In this document: one piece after another, positions 23,691 to 36,049 of the stretch
Layout of the letters: the number at the start of each line of letters is the position of its first letter
How positions within the stretch are numbered: the stretch's first letter is position 1
Assembly (NCBI GenBank): GCA_021904315.1
Contig: CM038922.1
Location: forward strand, 8,531,347-8,595,346
Direction: 5' to 3'
DNA length: 64,000 bases
From: Sphagnum magellanicum
Lineage: Eukaryota; Streptophyta; Sphagnopsida; Sphagnales; Sphagnaceae
Position numbers and translations under genes: made by a program
The notes under the pieces: model-generated
Told to the model about the DNA's origin: nothing
The model's database searches: none
Seen by the model: the letters and a program-made list of their open reading frames with translations, nothing else

Positions 23691-24231
23691 TGAAAGTTAC
23701 TTCAATTTCAATGTCAACAATTTGAAATTAGTAAAAAATTAAATAAATTGTATTCATATGTGAAATAACATAGTGAACATAACAACTATGAACAACATTG
23801 ACCATTAATCAGTGCAACAAGCATTCAAACCCCACAGTGTGAAGCCATAGGAAAAATGGTGAAAACAAAAGATAGGAAAAAAAGGGGGTAAAGGATAATG
23901 GCAAGTCCTTTAAAACCTTTGATTAACCTTAATTTGAATTTGGGTTTTTGCTTCTAAAATTCCAAGTGAACATGAGTTGAAACACATTATAAATATTGAA
24001 ATCTTACCTTGTTTTTTTTTCATATTTTACAAATTTTGGTTACATTTCCCCCGAACAATAATTAAGGCCTCCACATCACAATCCTTCTAGTCTTCCTCAC
24101 TTTCTTCATCTTCATTCTCTTCATCCTCTTCAACCTTCACCATATTTTGAAATTGTTTCTTTTGGAGTTTCAATTATGCCACAACTTGAACATCCTCCTC
24201 TTGGGTGTCTTGAAAATTAGGAACTTGGCCA
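23691..24231. other. Intergenic; remnant of an acidic-tail reading frame
   Basis: On the minus strand at 24,080-24,231 a Glu/Asp-rich reading (VEEDEENEDEESEED then stop) continues the minus-strand reading at 30,609-30,716 across the chromovirus insertion. The parent protein is not recognised. The rest is AT-rich and featureless. Confidence 0.4.
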
Positions 24232-24236
24232 CTCAT

Positions 24237-24769
24237 TGTTATGGACCGGACTAGGGCGAGGCAAGGCAAGGAAATCTGGCTACAACCAAGTGGGGAAATA
24301 CAAGACAAGACAAGACAAGATAGGACAATATTAGAGGACTAGGAGCTCTATTGATCCATCAACTGGTGTTGGTCTGCTAGAGGGCTATCCCCCAGACCAT
24401 CTCCTTTTATAACCCTGAACCATCCTATACTAAATCATCTTTGATGGCCTATGCCGAGAGATGCGAGATGTGGCTGTATTGTTGAGACGTGGCTAAGATG
24501 TGGCTGCACTGCTGCACTACCAAGACGTGGCTGCACTGCTGCACTGCCGAGATGTGGCTACACTGCTGCACTTTTGAGACGTGGCTGCACTACTGCACTT
24601 CCAAGACATGGCTGCACTGTTGCACTTTCGAGACATGGCTACACTGCTGCACTGTTACACTTCCGAGATGTGGCTGCACTGTTGCACTATTGCAACGCTA
24701 AGACATGGCAGCACTGCTGAAACTAATCTATGTACCCTACTTTTCTGTTGTCGGATCTAGGCCATGACA
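24237..24769 (-). repeat. Chromovirus 3' LTR, 533 bp
   Basis: Runs from TGTTATGGACC to GCCATGACA in plus-strand reading. It is longer than its partner because a 27-bp unit (GATGTGGCTGCACTGCTGCA plus 7 bp) is repeated about seven times at 24,490-24,690. Confidence 0.95.
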
Positions 24770-24790
24770 TTATCCCCTCCTCAAGCGACA
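24770..24790 (-). other. Polypurine tract
   Basis: GAGGAGGGGATAA on the minus strand immediately before the 3' LTR, the priming site expected for plus-strand DNA synthesis. Confidence 0.75.
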
Positions 24791-27700
24791 TCTTCTAGAT
24801 GGGGCCAGTTTGTTAGGATACTGTTGGTGGAACAGATTAACTAAGTCTTGGGCATGAACTAGGTTTTTAGCAGGTTCCCAAGTAACTTCAAAAGGAGGGT
24901 AGCCTCGCCAAAAGACAAGGTACAGGAACTTTCCACGAGTCCTCTTAGAGTCCAGGACCTCCTGAACTTCAAATTTTTCTTGACCTTCAATTTCAACTGG
25001 AGCTGGGGGTTTTTGATGATGTTTTGGGATCTGATTTTCATGATAGGGCTCAAGCAAGGAGACATGGAAAACATCATGGATCTTGAACTGGGTGGAAGCT
25101 CCAACTGGCAAGCCACTAGACCGACAAGTTTGGCGATTTTGAAAGGTCCAAGGTGCTTGTAATCCAACTTCGCACATGGGTGAGTGGTAGCAATGTTCTT
25201 TTTGAGAAGCCAGACCTTGTCTCTAACCTTGAAGTTTGGATGGTCCTTGCGTCGGCGGTTTGCTTGCTTTTTTTGCCACTCTTGTGTCAGCTTGAGCTCT
25301 GCCATAAGGTCCTGTTGAACTTGTCCAAGCCTCTTGGCCCTTTCTTCAGTCGAGGGGTTTACCGAGTCTCTAAGAATTTCAAGGCTGAACTTAGGATGAA
25401 AGTTGTAATTGGTAAAAAACAGACTGATACCGGTTGATGCATGCGTTGTGTTGTTGTAAGTAAACTTTGCTTGAGATAGTAGGGCCAGCCAATCGTCCTG
25501 TTGGTAGCTCATAGTGTAACAGAGGTATTGCTCAAGTGTCTGGTTTGTCCATTCGGTTTGTCCATCTGTTTCGGGTGGAAAGCTGAGCATAGTCGGTTGT
25601 CGACTCCAAGGAGTTCGAATAGGTGCCACTAGAACTTGGATGCAAACTAAGGGCTTCTGTCGGACACAATTTCCTCAAGGAGTCCATGCAGTCGGACAAT
25701 CCCATCCAGAATTGACTGAGCTGTCTCTTCTGCCATGATCGACTTGGAACAAGGGGTGAAATGGGCCATTTTGGTGAGACAATTGACCACAACCAATATT
25801 GAGTTCTTGGCTTTGATAGTAGGGAGGTCCGTGATGAAGTCCACTGCGATAAATCCCCAGGGTCGGCTAGGAATCAGTAGGGGCCGTAGGAGTCCAAACG
25901 GGCAATGCCTGGGAGCCTTGGATCGAACACATGTATCACAGGACTTGACATACTCTCATATCAACCTGTTCATCTTGGGCCACCAATAATTCCTTGACAC
26001 TAGTTCGTGAATTCCTGCCATTCCGAAGTGACCAGCTAGGGTGTTGTCGTGGCGTTCTTTTAGGATCTTTAGGCATATAGGTCCTTTGGGTACATAGGTA
26101 AGGTTGTTTCAAAGGAGAAGTCCGTCTTGCTGCTAAAACTGATCCAGATCGTCACAATTTGGGTTCCTTGGTCGTTCCTGGAGTTCCTTCTTGATGCTGG
26201 TAGCCCAGGTATCTTCTTCAATTGCCATCTTGATGTCCCTAACAAGGTATGAATCTGGGAGGGTGCTAATTGTTGTTATAACTTGAAATTGTTCAGGCTT
26301 GGGTAAGGTCTGGGTCTGCTGGTTGTAGGCCTCATCCCCCACTCGAAGCTTATATTCTGAGCGGCAAGATAACCCGTCAGCCTTCCCTTGCTAGGTGCCG
26401 GGCTGATACTAAATTTCAAAATCAAAGTTAGTTAGGAAGATAGACCAGCATGCTTGGCGACGATTCAAGTTCCGGGTAGTCATGAAATACATGAGATTCT
26501 TGTGATCTATCAGAACTTGGACTCGATGTTAAGTCCCGACAAAATACAGTCTCCACTGCTTGAATGCCGTGATGATTGCTAGGAGTTCCTTATCATAGAC
26601 CTTGTAGTTGATTTCGGCACTGGTAAACTTCCATGAATAGAAAGCAATTGGATGCAGCAACCCATCTATTCCAAATTAAAATAAGATAACTCCCAAGGCA
26701 AAATCTGAAGTGTCCGTTTCCACAATGAATGGCTTGGCAGGGTCAGGATGTATCAGGACTAGTGTAGAAGTGAATGCCATCTTGAGAGTGTCAAAAGTAG
26801 CCTGGGCCTTTGGATTCCACGAGAAGGGCTTGTCCTTGTAAGTCAGGGTTGTTAGCGATGTTATGATCTTGGAATAACCTTTGATAAACTAACGATAGAA
26901 ATTGGCAAACCCCAAGAAGCGTTGAACGTCCTTGACCGAGGATGGAGTAGCCCAACACTGGATGGTTTCAACCTTCGACTTGTCCATGAAAATGCCATTT
27001 GGAAAGATCACATAGCCGAGGAACGCCACTGAGGACTTGTCGAAATCGCATTTTTCCATTTTGGCATATAAGCCATGTTCTCGTAGCATCGCAAGCACCA
27101 ATTGTACATGCTTGTCATGGTCTTCTTGGTTTTTGGAAAAGATTAAAATGTCATCCAAATAGACCACGACAAATTCGTCCATGTACTCTTGGAAGATATC
27201 ATTCATCAGGTGCTGAAAGACTGCGGGTGCGTTGGTGAGGCCAAAGGGCATGACCGTGTATTCGAAGTGGCCGTAGCGTGTATGGAAGGTTGTCTTCCAC
27301 TCATCATCAGGGCGAATCCTAAGTAGGTTGTAGGCTCCACGAAGGTCAAGCTTGGTGAAGATCTTCTCGATACATAGTCGATCCAGGAGGCCTGAAATCA
27401 AAGGCAAGGGGTATTGATTCTTTTTGGTTATCTTGTTGAGTCCACGATAATCCACACAGAGTCAAAGGGAGCCGTCCTTCTTCTTGACAAACAGAATTGG
27501 GGCGCCGGCTGGAGACTTGGAATGCTGGACGAACCCCTTGGCAAGGTTTTTAGTAAGGTAATCACGCAGGGCTTGGAGTTCCGGTTCCGATAGGCCATAA
27601 ATAGGATCAAAGGGTGGTGAATGTCCTTCCTTTAAATCAATCAGGCAATCGTATGGACGATGTTCAGGGAGCTGATCAGCCTTATCCTTTTCAAAGACAT

Positions 27701-29480
27701 CAGCAAAGTCCTTGTACTTTTCGGGGAGTTTGACAAGTTTTGGTTCTGATTGGGGGTTTTTGTTGTTGGTTGGGTTGACATGGATGGCGAAGACTTGAAG
27801 ATTTTTGGCAACCCGATAGAAAGGTATTGCTCCATCAAAGAAGATGCGGACATGGTTGGTTTTCAAGGTAAGATTCTCGACAAGATTCTTGACAGGACAA
27901 GGTTTGGTTCTGGCCACCGGGGAGCTCTTGACCTCAAGACTTGATAGGACAGACTTGACAAAACAAGAATTGGTTCCAACCCTCTTTGGGTTCTTGACCA
28001 CAGGGTTCTTAGCAGGACTTGACATGGTGTTTTTCTGGGCTTGGGGTTCTTGAAAGGTGCACCGTTGTGCGCTGAAGGTGAGGGTTTTGGATCGCCAATC
28101 AATGATAGGGTTGTGCGCTTCTAACCAAGGTAGACCAAGGATGACGAGATGGTGAGGGGTTGAAATGATGTTGAGAATAATCTTTTCCGCATGCTTGCTA
28201 ATACGAAGTTCCAGAAGGGTTGTCTCGTGTGTGATTGCATCGGAAGCGATGGTTCTCCCATCAATTACCTCCACCGGGACAGGGGTTGACTTCTTGACCA
28301 TAGGAATGTTGTGCTGGGTGACAAATTTTTGGTTGATGAAAGAAGAGGTGGCGCCGGAGTCCACCAATACTAACACTTGTGGTATTTCTTCTGGAATACG
28401 AATGATGTCCACATGCTGAGTGAAGCTGGGACTGGGACTAACGGCTGAACAAGAACCTTTGCAAAGGTGGTGTTGGGTGAGATCTAGTCGCACGGCTCCT
28501 ATTCTGATTGGATGTTCTTGTTTTCCAATTCTTGGGGAGTTTCCACAGCTTGCACTTGAAGTTTGACAAGCTTTTGAAGGCACTGGCGAGCGATGTGCCT
28601 TGGGTTGCCACAATAGAGGCACAGGTTGTTTGTTCGTCGGCAAAGTTTCTCGGCCTCTGTCAAAGGTTTGAACTTAGTTGTGTCGATTTGCATTTGGGGT
28701 AGGTTCGAAAAAGGCAAGTTAGGCAACTGTTGTTGTTTGGCAAACTAAGGGGAGTGTAGTAGGGCGACTGATCCAAAGTTAGGCGTTGGAGGTGACTTTC
28801 TTTTCCTAGCGACATTTGAACAGACGATTATCGCACTAAATTGCTTGGGTGATGGCTTCACTGAAGGAAGAAGGGTTTGCGAGTGTTAGCAAAAGATCTT
28901 GAACATTGTCACAAAGCCCACAACGAAACTGATCAATCAAAGTAGCTTCTCCCCAATTGACGTCGTAGGCAAGCTGCTTAAATTCTGAGGTGTAGACGAT
29001 GGCCGAACGTGTCCCTTGCTAGAGCCGACGCAACTTGTTGGCTAAAGTCCTGGCCTTGTCACTGTCCCCAAACACTGCTTCAAATTTCGCCATAAAGGTG
29101 TGGAAATCTTGTAAGAGAGGGGATGATGTTTCCAGGATGGGAGCAAACCATGCTGCAGCTGTCCCAGTGAGTAGGGTTTTAACGAATCTTATACAAGTGG
29201 TGTCATCTAGATAGTGACGAGGGTGTAGCTGAATGATCAAGCGAACCTGGCTGACAAAACTTCGAAATTTGGGGCATGTTTCGTTGAACTTTTCTGGTAG
29301 GTTGATCTTGGGCTCTGGGGCGACCATTGCAAGGGCAGCGGGTACTGGGGCAGGAGGTTGTGGCTAATCCTGCATGCAGTTCACTGAATCTCTGAGCGCA
29401 ACATTTTCTTGTTGAAGGTGCTGAAGGGCGGTGAGGATTTGATTGAGGTCGATGTTTGATTATGAATTGTCCATGGTGGT
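24770..29480 (-). pseudogene. Chromovirus gag-pol, interrupted
   Basis: Minus-strand coding. Capsid-like gag at about 29,480-28,500 has a start near 29,474, internal stops and a CCHC zinc knuckle (C-L-Y-C-G-N-P-R-H-I-A-R-Q-C) near 28,600. The protease motif V-D-S-G-A-T-S lies near 28,350 in the 393-codon open stretch 28,643-27,462. A TGA separates this from the RT stretch (27,455-26,889), which has '[13 protein letters not shown]' and Y-L-D-D near 27,160. RNase H follows to about 26,390 with stops. The integrase HHCC region lies near 26,080-25,900 and the core near 25,850-25,450. The C-terminal chromodomain ('FEVQEVLDSKRTRGKFLYLV', W-R-G-Y, E-V-T-W-E-P) is at about 25,000-24,800. Chromodomains of this clade steer integration toward particular chromatin. 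Most stops fall where Gln or Arg codons are expected. A frame change lies near 25,600. Confidence 0.9.
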
Positions 29481-30158
29481 AGTTATTGATGATAACGATG
29501 AGGTTGAAGGTTGCAGGGAGGCTTGAGGTCCAGCAAGAGTCTTGTTATGGTGCTATTGCACTTGGCTCTGACGTGATTTCTACCTCTGGATTCAATGCAA
29601 ATAGTGGCGGTTCCGAATTGAAACAGCAAAAATCTTAGGAGAATGGGTATGATCCTGTCTGGAATTCAGATGTGGCAACGCCCGAAATTACAGTAAGCTA
29701 GAAGAAAAACGCAACTTCTGCAAATGTCAGTCTTCATATTCCTGCAAAAATTGATGGAGGAGTAGTGAGCAAGTCTAATCTTCCAGCGCCCGCGAAAATT
29801 ACTGTAGTTGGCAATTCCAACTCCGCAGAAGCTAAAAAAGAAGAAAATGTGACTAAGCTTGGTGCTGGCACATATGGATTTCTATGGCAAACTGGTGGAT
29901 ATGCATTCGGCAAGCCATAAGAATAAGCAAAAGCGAGTCAGACGCTAATCACCTGGTTGTAGAAGATTGTGAAAAACAACAACAATAGGCACATAAGAAA
30001 AAAGGGCATGATGGTGAGGATGATGGAAAAACTGCCAAGACATCTGCACCACCATCACAACAACAACAACAACAAAATTGCTATAGATCCTGTTACTGCT
30101 AGTGATGACAACGGCAGCGAGGCTACTGATTCCGAACAGAAGAAGGAGCAGACCAAAC
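29481..30158 (+). other. Coding-like antisense segment in the chromovirus leader
   Basis: Between the 5' LTR and gag the plus strand, antisense to the element, reads like old protein sequence: near 29,660-29,920 'NATSANVSLHIPAKIDGG', then 'NLPAPAKITVVGNSNSAEAK' and 'LGAGTYGFLWQTGGYAFGK'. After a frame change, near 29,990-30,155, come Lys/His/Asp-rich and Gln-repeat stretches ending 'TASDDNGSEATDSEQKKEQT' at the LTR edge. Two in-frame stops break the first part. I do not recognise the parent protein. Capture of host exons by the retroelement is the likeliest reading; an ancient antisense ORF of the element is the alternative. Confidence 0.5.
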
Positions 30159-30603
30159 TGTTATGGACCGGACTAGGGCGAGGCAAGGCAAGGAAACCTG
30201 GCTACAACCAAGCGGGGAAATACAAGACAAGACAAGACAAGATAGGACAATACTGGAGGACTGGGAGCTCTATTAATCCATCAACTGGTGTTGGTCTACT
30301 GGAGGGCTGTCCCCCAGACCATCTCCTTTTATAACCTTGAACCATCTTACACTAGATCATCTTTGATGGCCTACGCTGAAAGATGCTGAGATGTGGCTGA
30401 GACATGGCTGCACTTTCAAAACATGGCTGCACTGGTGCACTTCTGAGACGTGGCTGCACTGTTGCACTTTCGAGACATGGCTGCACTACTACACTTCTGA
30501 AACGTGGATGCACTGCTACATTGCTGCAACGCTGAGACATGGTAACATTGCTGAAACTAATCTATGTACCCTACTTTTGTGTTGTCGGATCCAAGCCATG
30601 ACA
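30159..30603 (-). repeat. Chromovirus 5' LTR, 445 bp
   Basis: Partner of 24,237-24,769, with the same termini but about three fewer 27-bp units. Over the first ~225 bp I count about 16 differences by eye, all transitions. Confidence 0.95.
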
Positions 30604-30608
30604 CTCAT

Positions 30609-33600
30609 TGACTGCCTCATGGGCACAAATTTCCTTAATATTTCCAAACCTTTTTTATTCGGAAAAATAAAATTTGAGCTAAAGATGGGCATATTAGTTC
30701 TTATAGTTACATGCATTTAACAAGGTGAATAAAAAAGTTGAAATGCATGAAAACCTACATTTGGCACACCCTTTTCATTCAACATTCCAACATCTTCCAC
30801 ATCACAAGTGGAAAAATCCTTAAAAATTCCTTCCGTACCACATACATTCAACAAAAAAAGAGGCAAATGAAAAGAGATGAGATGGACAAGGAGAAATTAT
30901 AGGGGCTAGTTAGGGTTTACTTTGATCCTATTGTGAGAATTCATTGAAATAATAATATTTTACTACTACAATATGTTGACCCCAAAGGGTTGCAAATTGG
31001 CTTCTCAACTTGTTAAGTGTCCTTTTTCAACCTTGGGGCCAATATAGGGTCAAAAAGTGATAAATTTAGAAAAAAATCTTTCAACCTTGACTTTTAATAC
31101 CTTAAGGTTGATTTCAATGAATACACTACCATGAATGTTTAATTTGAAGTGAATTTTGACCTTGACTCCTTGTGTAAAATGAGCTCAACTATCCCTATCA
31201 TTGACATTTTTATTATATTAACACTATGTGTTGTGAAATAAAAATCCACATCTTGTAATGATTTTTTCAATTAAAAGGGTTGTTACACCACCTTCATATA
31301 TATGACGTTTTATTATGGATATAAATGCACATGCACATAGGCAATGTTGTACATTTGAAGACACAAATGCCACAATCAAAAGTAACATTACTTAGGAAAG
31401 TGGAAGAACTCCAATCTTAAATGAATGTAAATTATTTTTAAGTTGTTAAAAACAAGAGGGTGAAAGATGGACCATGTTGCATAGGTATGTATCAATGGTG
31501 GCCAATTCTTAGGTTTTAAAAGGAACCATTAGATTCAAGTTTAATCACTTTCATAGAAGTGGAGGATTTTTGGTTTGAAATGTTTTTTTTTTTTCAAAAA
31601 TCAAAACTTGTAGGTTCTGAGGTTGGGTCAAAAAAAAAAAAAAAAAGGGAACGAAAGGGTTGGGCCCACAAATGAAAATGAATCACCAAACATAGCAAAA
31701 TTGAAATAGTTTAATTATGTTTCTTTCTAATACTTATTACGTAAAACCTAATGGTAAAGTGCTTTAAAACCATTTCTTCAATTGCAAAGTCTTCAATCTT
31801 TTCCTAATCTATGGGACTAGCCCCTAAGACTTAGACTTGATGCTTGGCCATAAGATTTGATCCTAAAACCCAAACCCTATGCCTTTGACCATCAATTATT
31901 GGGTGGGTTTTCATCCCCTTAAAATTGGTAGACCAATCCTTTGGGTGGGTCTTGAACCCCTTTAACAACATCAAGTTGGTTCTTGTAATGGGTATTGACC
32001 CACCTTCAAATTGACAAGTTGGGTTTTAAAACCTAAACCTAAAACTAGCCAACATTTGTATGGAAAAAAATAGTTTACAATTAACATTAGCATGTGATTA
32101 ATTTGTAAATGAACTCATAATAAAATTACAAACTTTCATATTTGCAGAATTAGTTTTTTCAAATGTGTGCCTTTGTTTGGGATTATGTGACCCAACATAC
32201 ATCATTGCACCATCCATTAGAAACCCATTGTGATTTAGTTGTGGATGAACAACAACTCATCCACCCAAATAATTCACCATGTCCAAATAATTCACCCTAT
32301 ATACCCCTTCTACTTCCTTATGACACCACCTAAGTAACTACCTATGTAAGTGGGTAAGCATCATAAGTAAGTAGATAGGGAATGCAAATGATTACTAATA
32401 ATTATGTAGGTAGGTGAATGGGGAATGAACTTGGCGACTACCAAGTAGGTATATTCATGTCAATGATTATTACATAGCTAACGATTTTGATTAAATATGG
32501 GACAAGAATATTAACAAAACTTGTTTCCTATCCACACCCCATTCATCTTGCATGGTGAGCTCATGGGTGTGGGTCCATTCTAAGGTTTTTTTCCCCCAAT
32601 TTTTTGATGTAACTAAAATGGCAATCATCCATAAGTTGATTTAATCAAATTTGGTAATTACAAATATGAAAGGAAATAAAATGAAACTTCCTTGCTTATG
32701 TTTGGATACTTACTTGAATCATGTATAGAAATATGGAGACTTTTTAAAGAACTTTTAAGATTTTTCTTTTGAATTTTATTGATTTTTACCAAAAAAATCA
32801 TTGAATTTGCAATATTTAAATTTTCTTTTGCAACAATTGGAAATTTTGTATTAAGAAAAAAGGTTGTTCCACTATTGCCCCTTTATTTATTGCCTTGGGG
32901 AGTAAGTTGGGGAACAACTTTACAACTATGCTTGATGGATTGAGATGCACACACACCCTTCAAAACTTTCATAATGGATGAATGTTTGTATTTTAGTAAA
33001 ACAAATGTTATTGTGTGCAACTATCATAGGTGTATCCCTTTTCACACTCAAGTTCCATCATATTGAAAATATTTGAAAAGGTTGAAATTTTTTGAAAATA
33101 AAAAATAGTTCACAAAACAAGTATGACAAATAAACTCAATATAATTAAAAGTGTAAAGTGAATGTTCAAAATTCTTGTACAAATTTTAATAATAACAACA
33201 TAAATTAATTAATTATAGTATTCACAAGGAAAGATCAAGGTGCATGATTGTCTCTATTTTTTATTTGTCTCCAACCTCAACAAACTTTAGGATAATTCAA
33301 TATATGTAACAAGTCTTGTCTCACATATATTATTGTATTGTCTTGCATTGTTTTACATAAATCCCAAAATAGATTTTTTTAAAAAGGCATTATTGCATGG
33401 AATCTCACAAAGAACGTTTCTAAACAAAATCAAGAAAGTTAAAGATTAAAAGTATGATATAATTTTTTAGAAAAAAAGTTCTTTCATAAATATTGTTAAT
33501 ATGCATTTGATTTAAAAGTAAATCTTTTGTTAGTATTACCCCAATTGTTCAACAAAATATTTTTGGAAAATCTCCATTATAAACCAATAAATACTCTCAA

Positions 33601-36049
33601 CAAAACTAAAGTTGTCAAGGAGTTTGTTGAAGTTACATTAATTTAAATATGATGTGTTCCACCACAACTACATGATACACAACATTGAGCCCAAAGGTGG
33701 TCAATGGTGTAATTGTGCATGATCTCACATAACAATTTCTCCCCATAAAAAGCATGTGGAATTCTCATTGATGATAAAGTCGAGAAAACAAACGGAGGAA
33801 GAAGAATGATAAATTCATAAACTATAATTTGGATTTTTTTTATAGTTACAAAATCATCAAAATAACATTCCATTCTTGCAACTATGGAAATTTGTGAACA
33901 ATTAAACAAAAAATGACAATAATGAGTTACAATTGGGTTATAATAACATACTACTATGGATTTTTCAAGATGTCACGAAGGCATATTTTTTTGGGTTGAA
34001 CACATACTATTTTATAGAACCCATATGCAACTTGCAAGTTGAAAATTCCAACAAAATGGAATCAAATACAAGAAACTAACTTCTTTGTCCTTACTTTCAA
34101 ATAATTACAAAATACATTTATTTTCCATAAAATATGGGCTTTGGGTTCTAGGCAACTATGAGGTCATAGTCCATAAAAAAATGTTATGGATTCATTACTT
34201 GCAATGAAATCGAAGATTTTTTCACAATTTTGGGATGTGTTATAGTTTCAAGGGCTATGACACTTAGGAGTAAAAAATTTCAAAATATGAAGTATGTGAT
34301 GGACTTTATAATTTTTTACTATGTGTGATAAAAAAAAATTCAAAATCCATCACATATTAAAAGGATGCTTTTCATGACCAATATTATATTGAGGTGTTCA
34401 AAAAGGTTGAAAGTAGGGCACCATTAACTTGAACATGGAAAAAGATGTCAACTTTAACATTGTTTGAAGGTTTTTGTGTTTTTCTTTAGCTTTTTGCATT
34501 TAAAAATACACTAAAAAACCTCCCATAATGGACTTTGCAATGGCAATTTTTGGTACACACTATGGAAGAAAAAGAAATTCCATGACCAAAAAACAACAAA
34601 AACCCACTTCCATAAAGGCTTGTATGTGGCATTATCATAAAAAAAAACAAAAAACCAAGCACTTGATATATTAATAACTAGCAACAAACATTCATGCATG
34701 TAAAGATGAAATCACTATAACGACAACACCAAAAGGTCAATCATTTAGTTAATTAAAAAATAATATATTTTGAAAAATGACAATGCTCCAAATGAACAGA
34801 AACAAAACATTAAAAGGACACTAGTGTAGACCTTGAATGAAGGTAATTGATGATAAAATAACGTAACAAATCTCCAATTGAAGAAAAAAATCAAAAACAT
34901 TGAGCATGCAAGTAAATAACCCAAAAAAAAAAAACACCAATGGAACAAGGATCTTGGTGACAATTCATCCTTATTGAAACGGGAAGCCTAAAGGGTGGGA
35001 CCAATAAAAGATGATCAAAGGGTTGTGGTGGGGAATTCATTGGTAAATTTTACATCCAATTATTGTTGATGGGGCTAATAGGTTAGTGCAATGGAGATGC
35101 TCTTAATAATTGTACAAGATCGAAAGCATTTCCACCCACACCCCCTATTTGGGCCTTTATAAAATGTTTACAACATCCAACTAAAGTGCCAATCATTTCC
35201 CCATCTATATCCATAAACATTAAAATTGGGATATGATAAAGATGAAAAAATATTTAAATGTCACCACTTGACCCAATCATTATGGTTGACCAATTAAAAA
35301 AATATTTTCTTTTTTTGTTGGGCCTTTAAGAAACAATTTTTTTTCCATTTATTATATTGAAAAATTAGTCAATTTTACACATGAAAACATTCCAAAAGTT
35401 TCCCAATTTCTTTCCCGAAAAATGATAACATTTCACTAAAAAAAGATTATTTGAAAAATTATGGAATACTAAATAAATATCAAGACACAATCCAAGCTTC
35501 ATTTTATGAGCCAACCAATATTTTTCTTTTGGGTGAAAGTTTGCCACTTAGCAACAAAAATGTTTTAAAGTGCAACTCATAAAACAAAGTTTTTTGGAAT
35601 TTTTTTGAAATCACCATTATTTAAACTATAGGTTATAGTAGGTTGCAAAATATTGCATGATTTCAAAAAAAAATATTTTCCTCTTTCATTTTGTAACCAA
35701 ATTTGGCTATTTCTTCTCGTGGTTTTGTTTACTACTCCATCATTCAAGATATTCACATCCTCCTTTTCATCAATGTTTTTGTTGCACAAATTTATTTTAA
35801 AAATTTACTAAAAAAATGACTATGACTATTTTGAAACATTAATAAACCAATAGAAGAAAATTGGCATTCATGATCCCTTCACCATTCAAATGATTTTATA
35901 TCAAAAGTAAGACCATCAATAATCAAATTCCAAAAAACATGAATACTTTCGTTCCACTTACACAAATCGTCTTTGAACATTAAACGACACAATAAAATTT
36001 CAAACTACAATTATTAACTTGGATTCATCAAATAAAATGTTATGTGTAA
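30609..36049. other. AT-rich intergenic sequence
   Basis: No gene supported. At 30,609-30,716 the minus strand holds the upstream half of the reading frame split by the chromovirus. 32,200-32,470 resembles 55,440-55,620 (ATTGCACCA, GA.TTAGTT.TGGATGAAC, then TAGGTAGG-type repeats). Poly-A and poly-T runs occur at about 31,588 and 31,631. Open stretches at 33,643, 34,511, 34,745, 35,365 and 35,577 have no recognisable motif. Confidence 0.4.
32590..32665. repeat. Dispersed repeat, copy 2
   Basis: Contains TTTTTTGATG, AATGGCAATCATCCATAAG and AATTTGGTAATTACAAA, aligning with 21,500-21,560 and 48,115-48,200. Confidence 0.5.

Larger units (their letters stand above)
24237..30603 (-). mobile_element. 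Chromovirus (Ty3/gypsy LTR retrotransposon), 6.4 kb, complete but dead
   Basis: The element has two LTRs with TG...CA ends and a 5-bp duplication, CTCAT, at 24,232-24,236 and 30,604-30,608. Coding runs on the minus strand in the order gag (zinc knuckle), protease, RT, RNase H, integrase, chromodomain, which is the Ty3/gypsy chromovirus order. A polypurine tract, GAGGAGGGGATAA, lies next to the 3' LTR. The bases next to the 5' LTR (GTTTGGTCTGC) are not an obvious tRNA-Met primer site. Stops interrupt gag and pol, so it cannot move on its own. LTR divergence, almost all transitions, indicates an insertion of moderate age. Confidence 0.95.

Noticed and set aside
24451..24720. Cys/Ala/Thr-rich open frames inside the LTR
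   Set aside because: They are translations of the 27-bp tandem repeat, not proteins.
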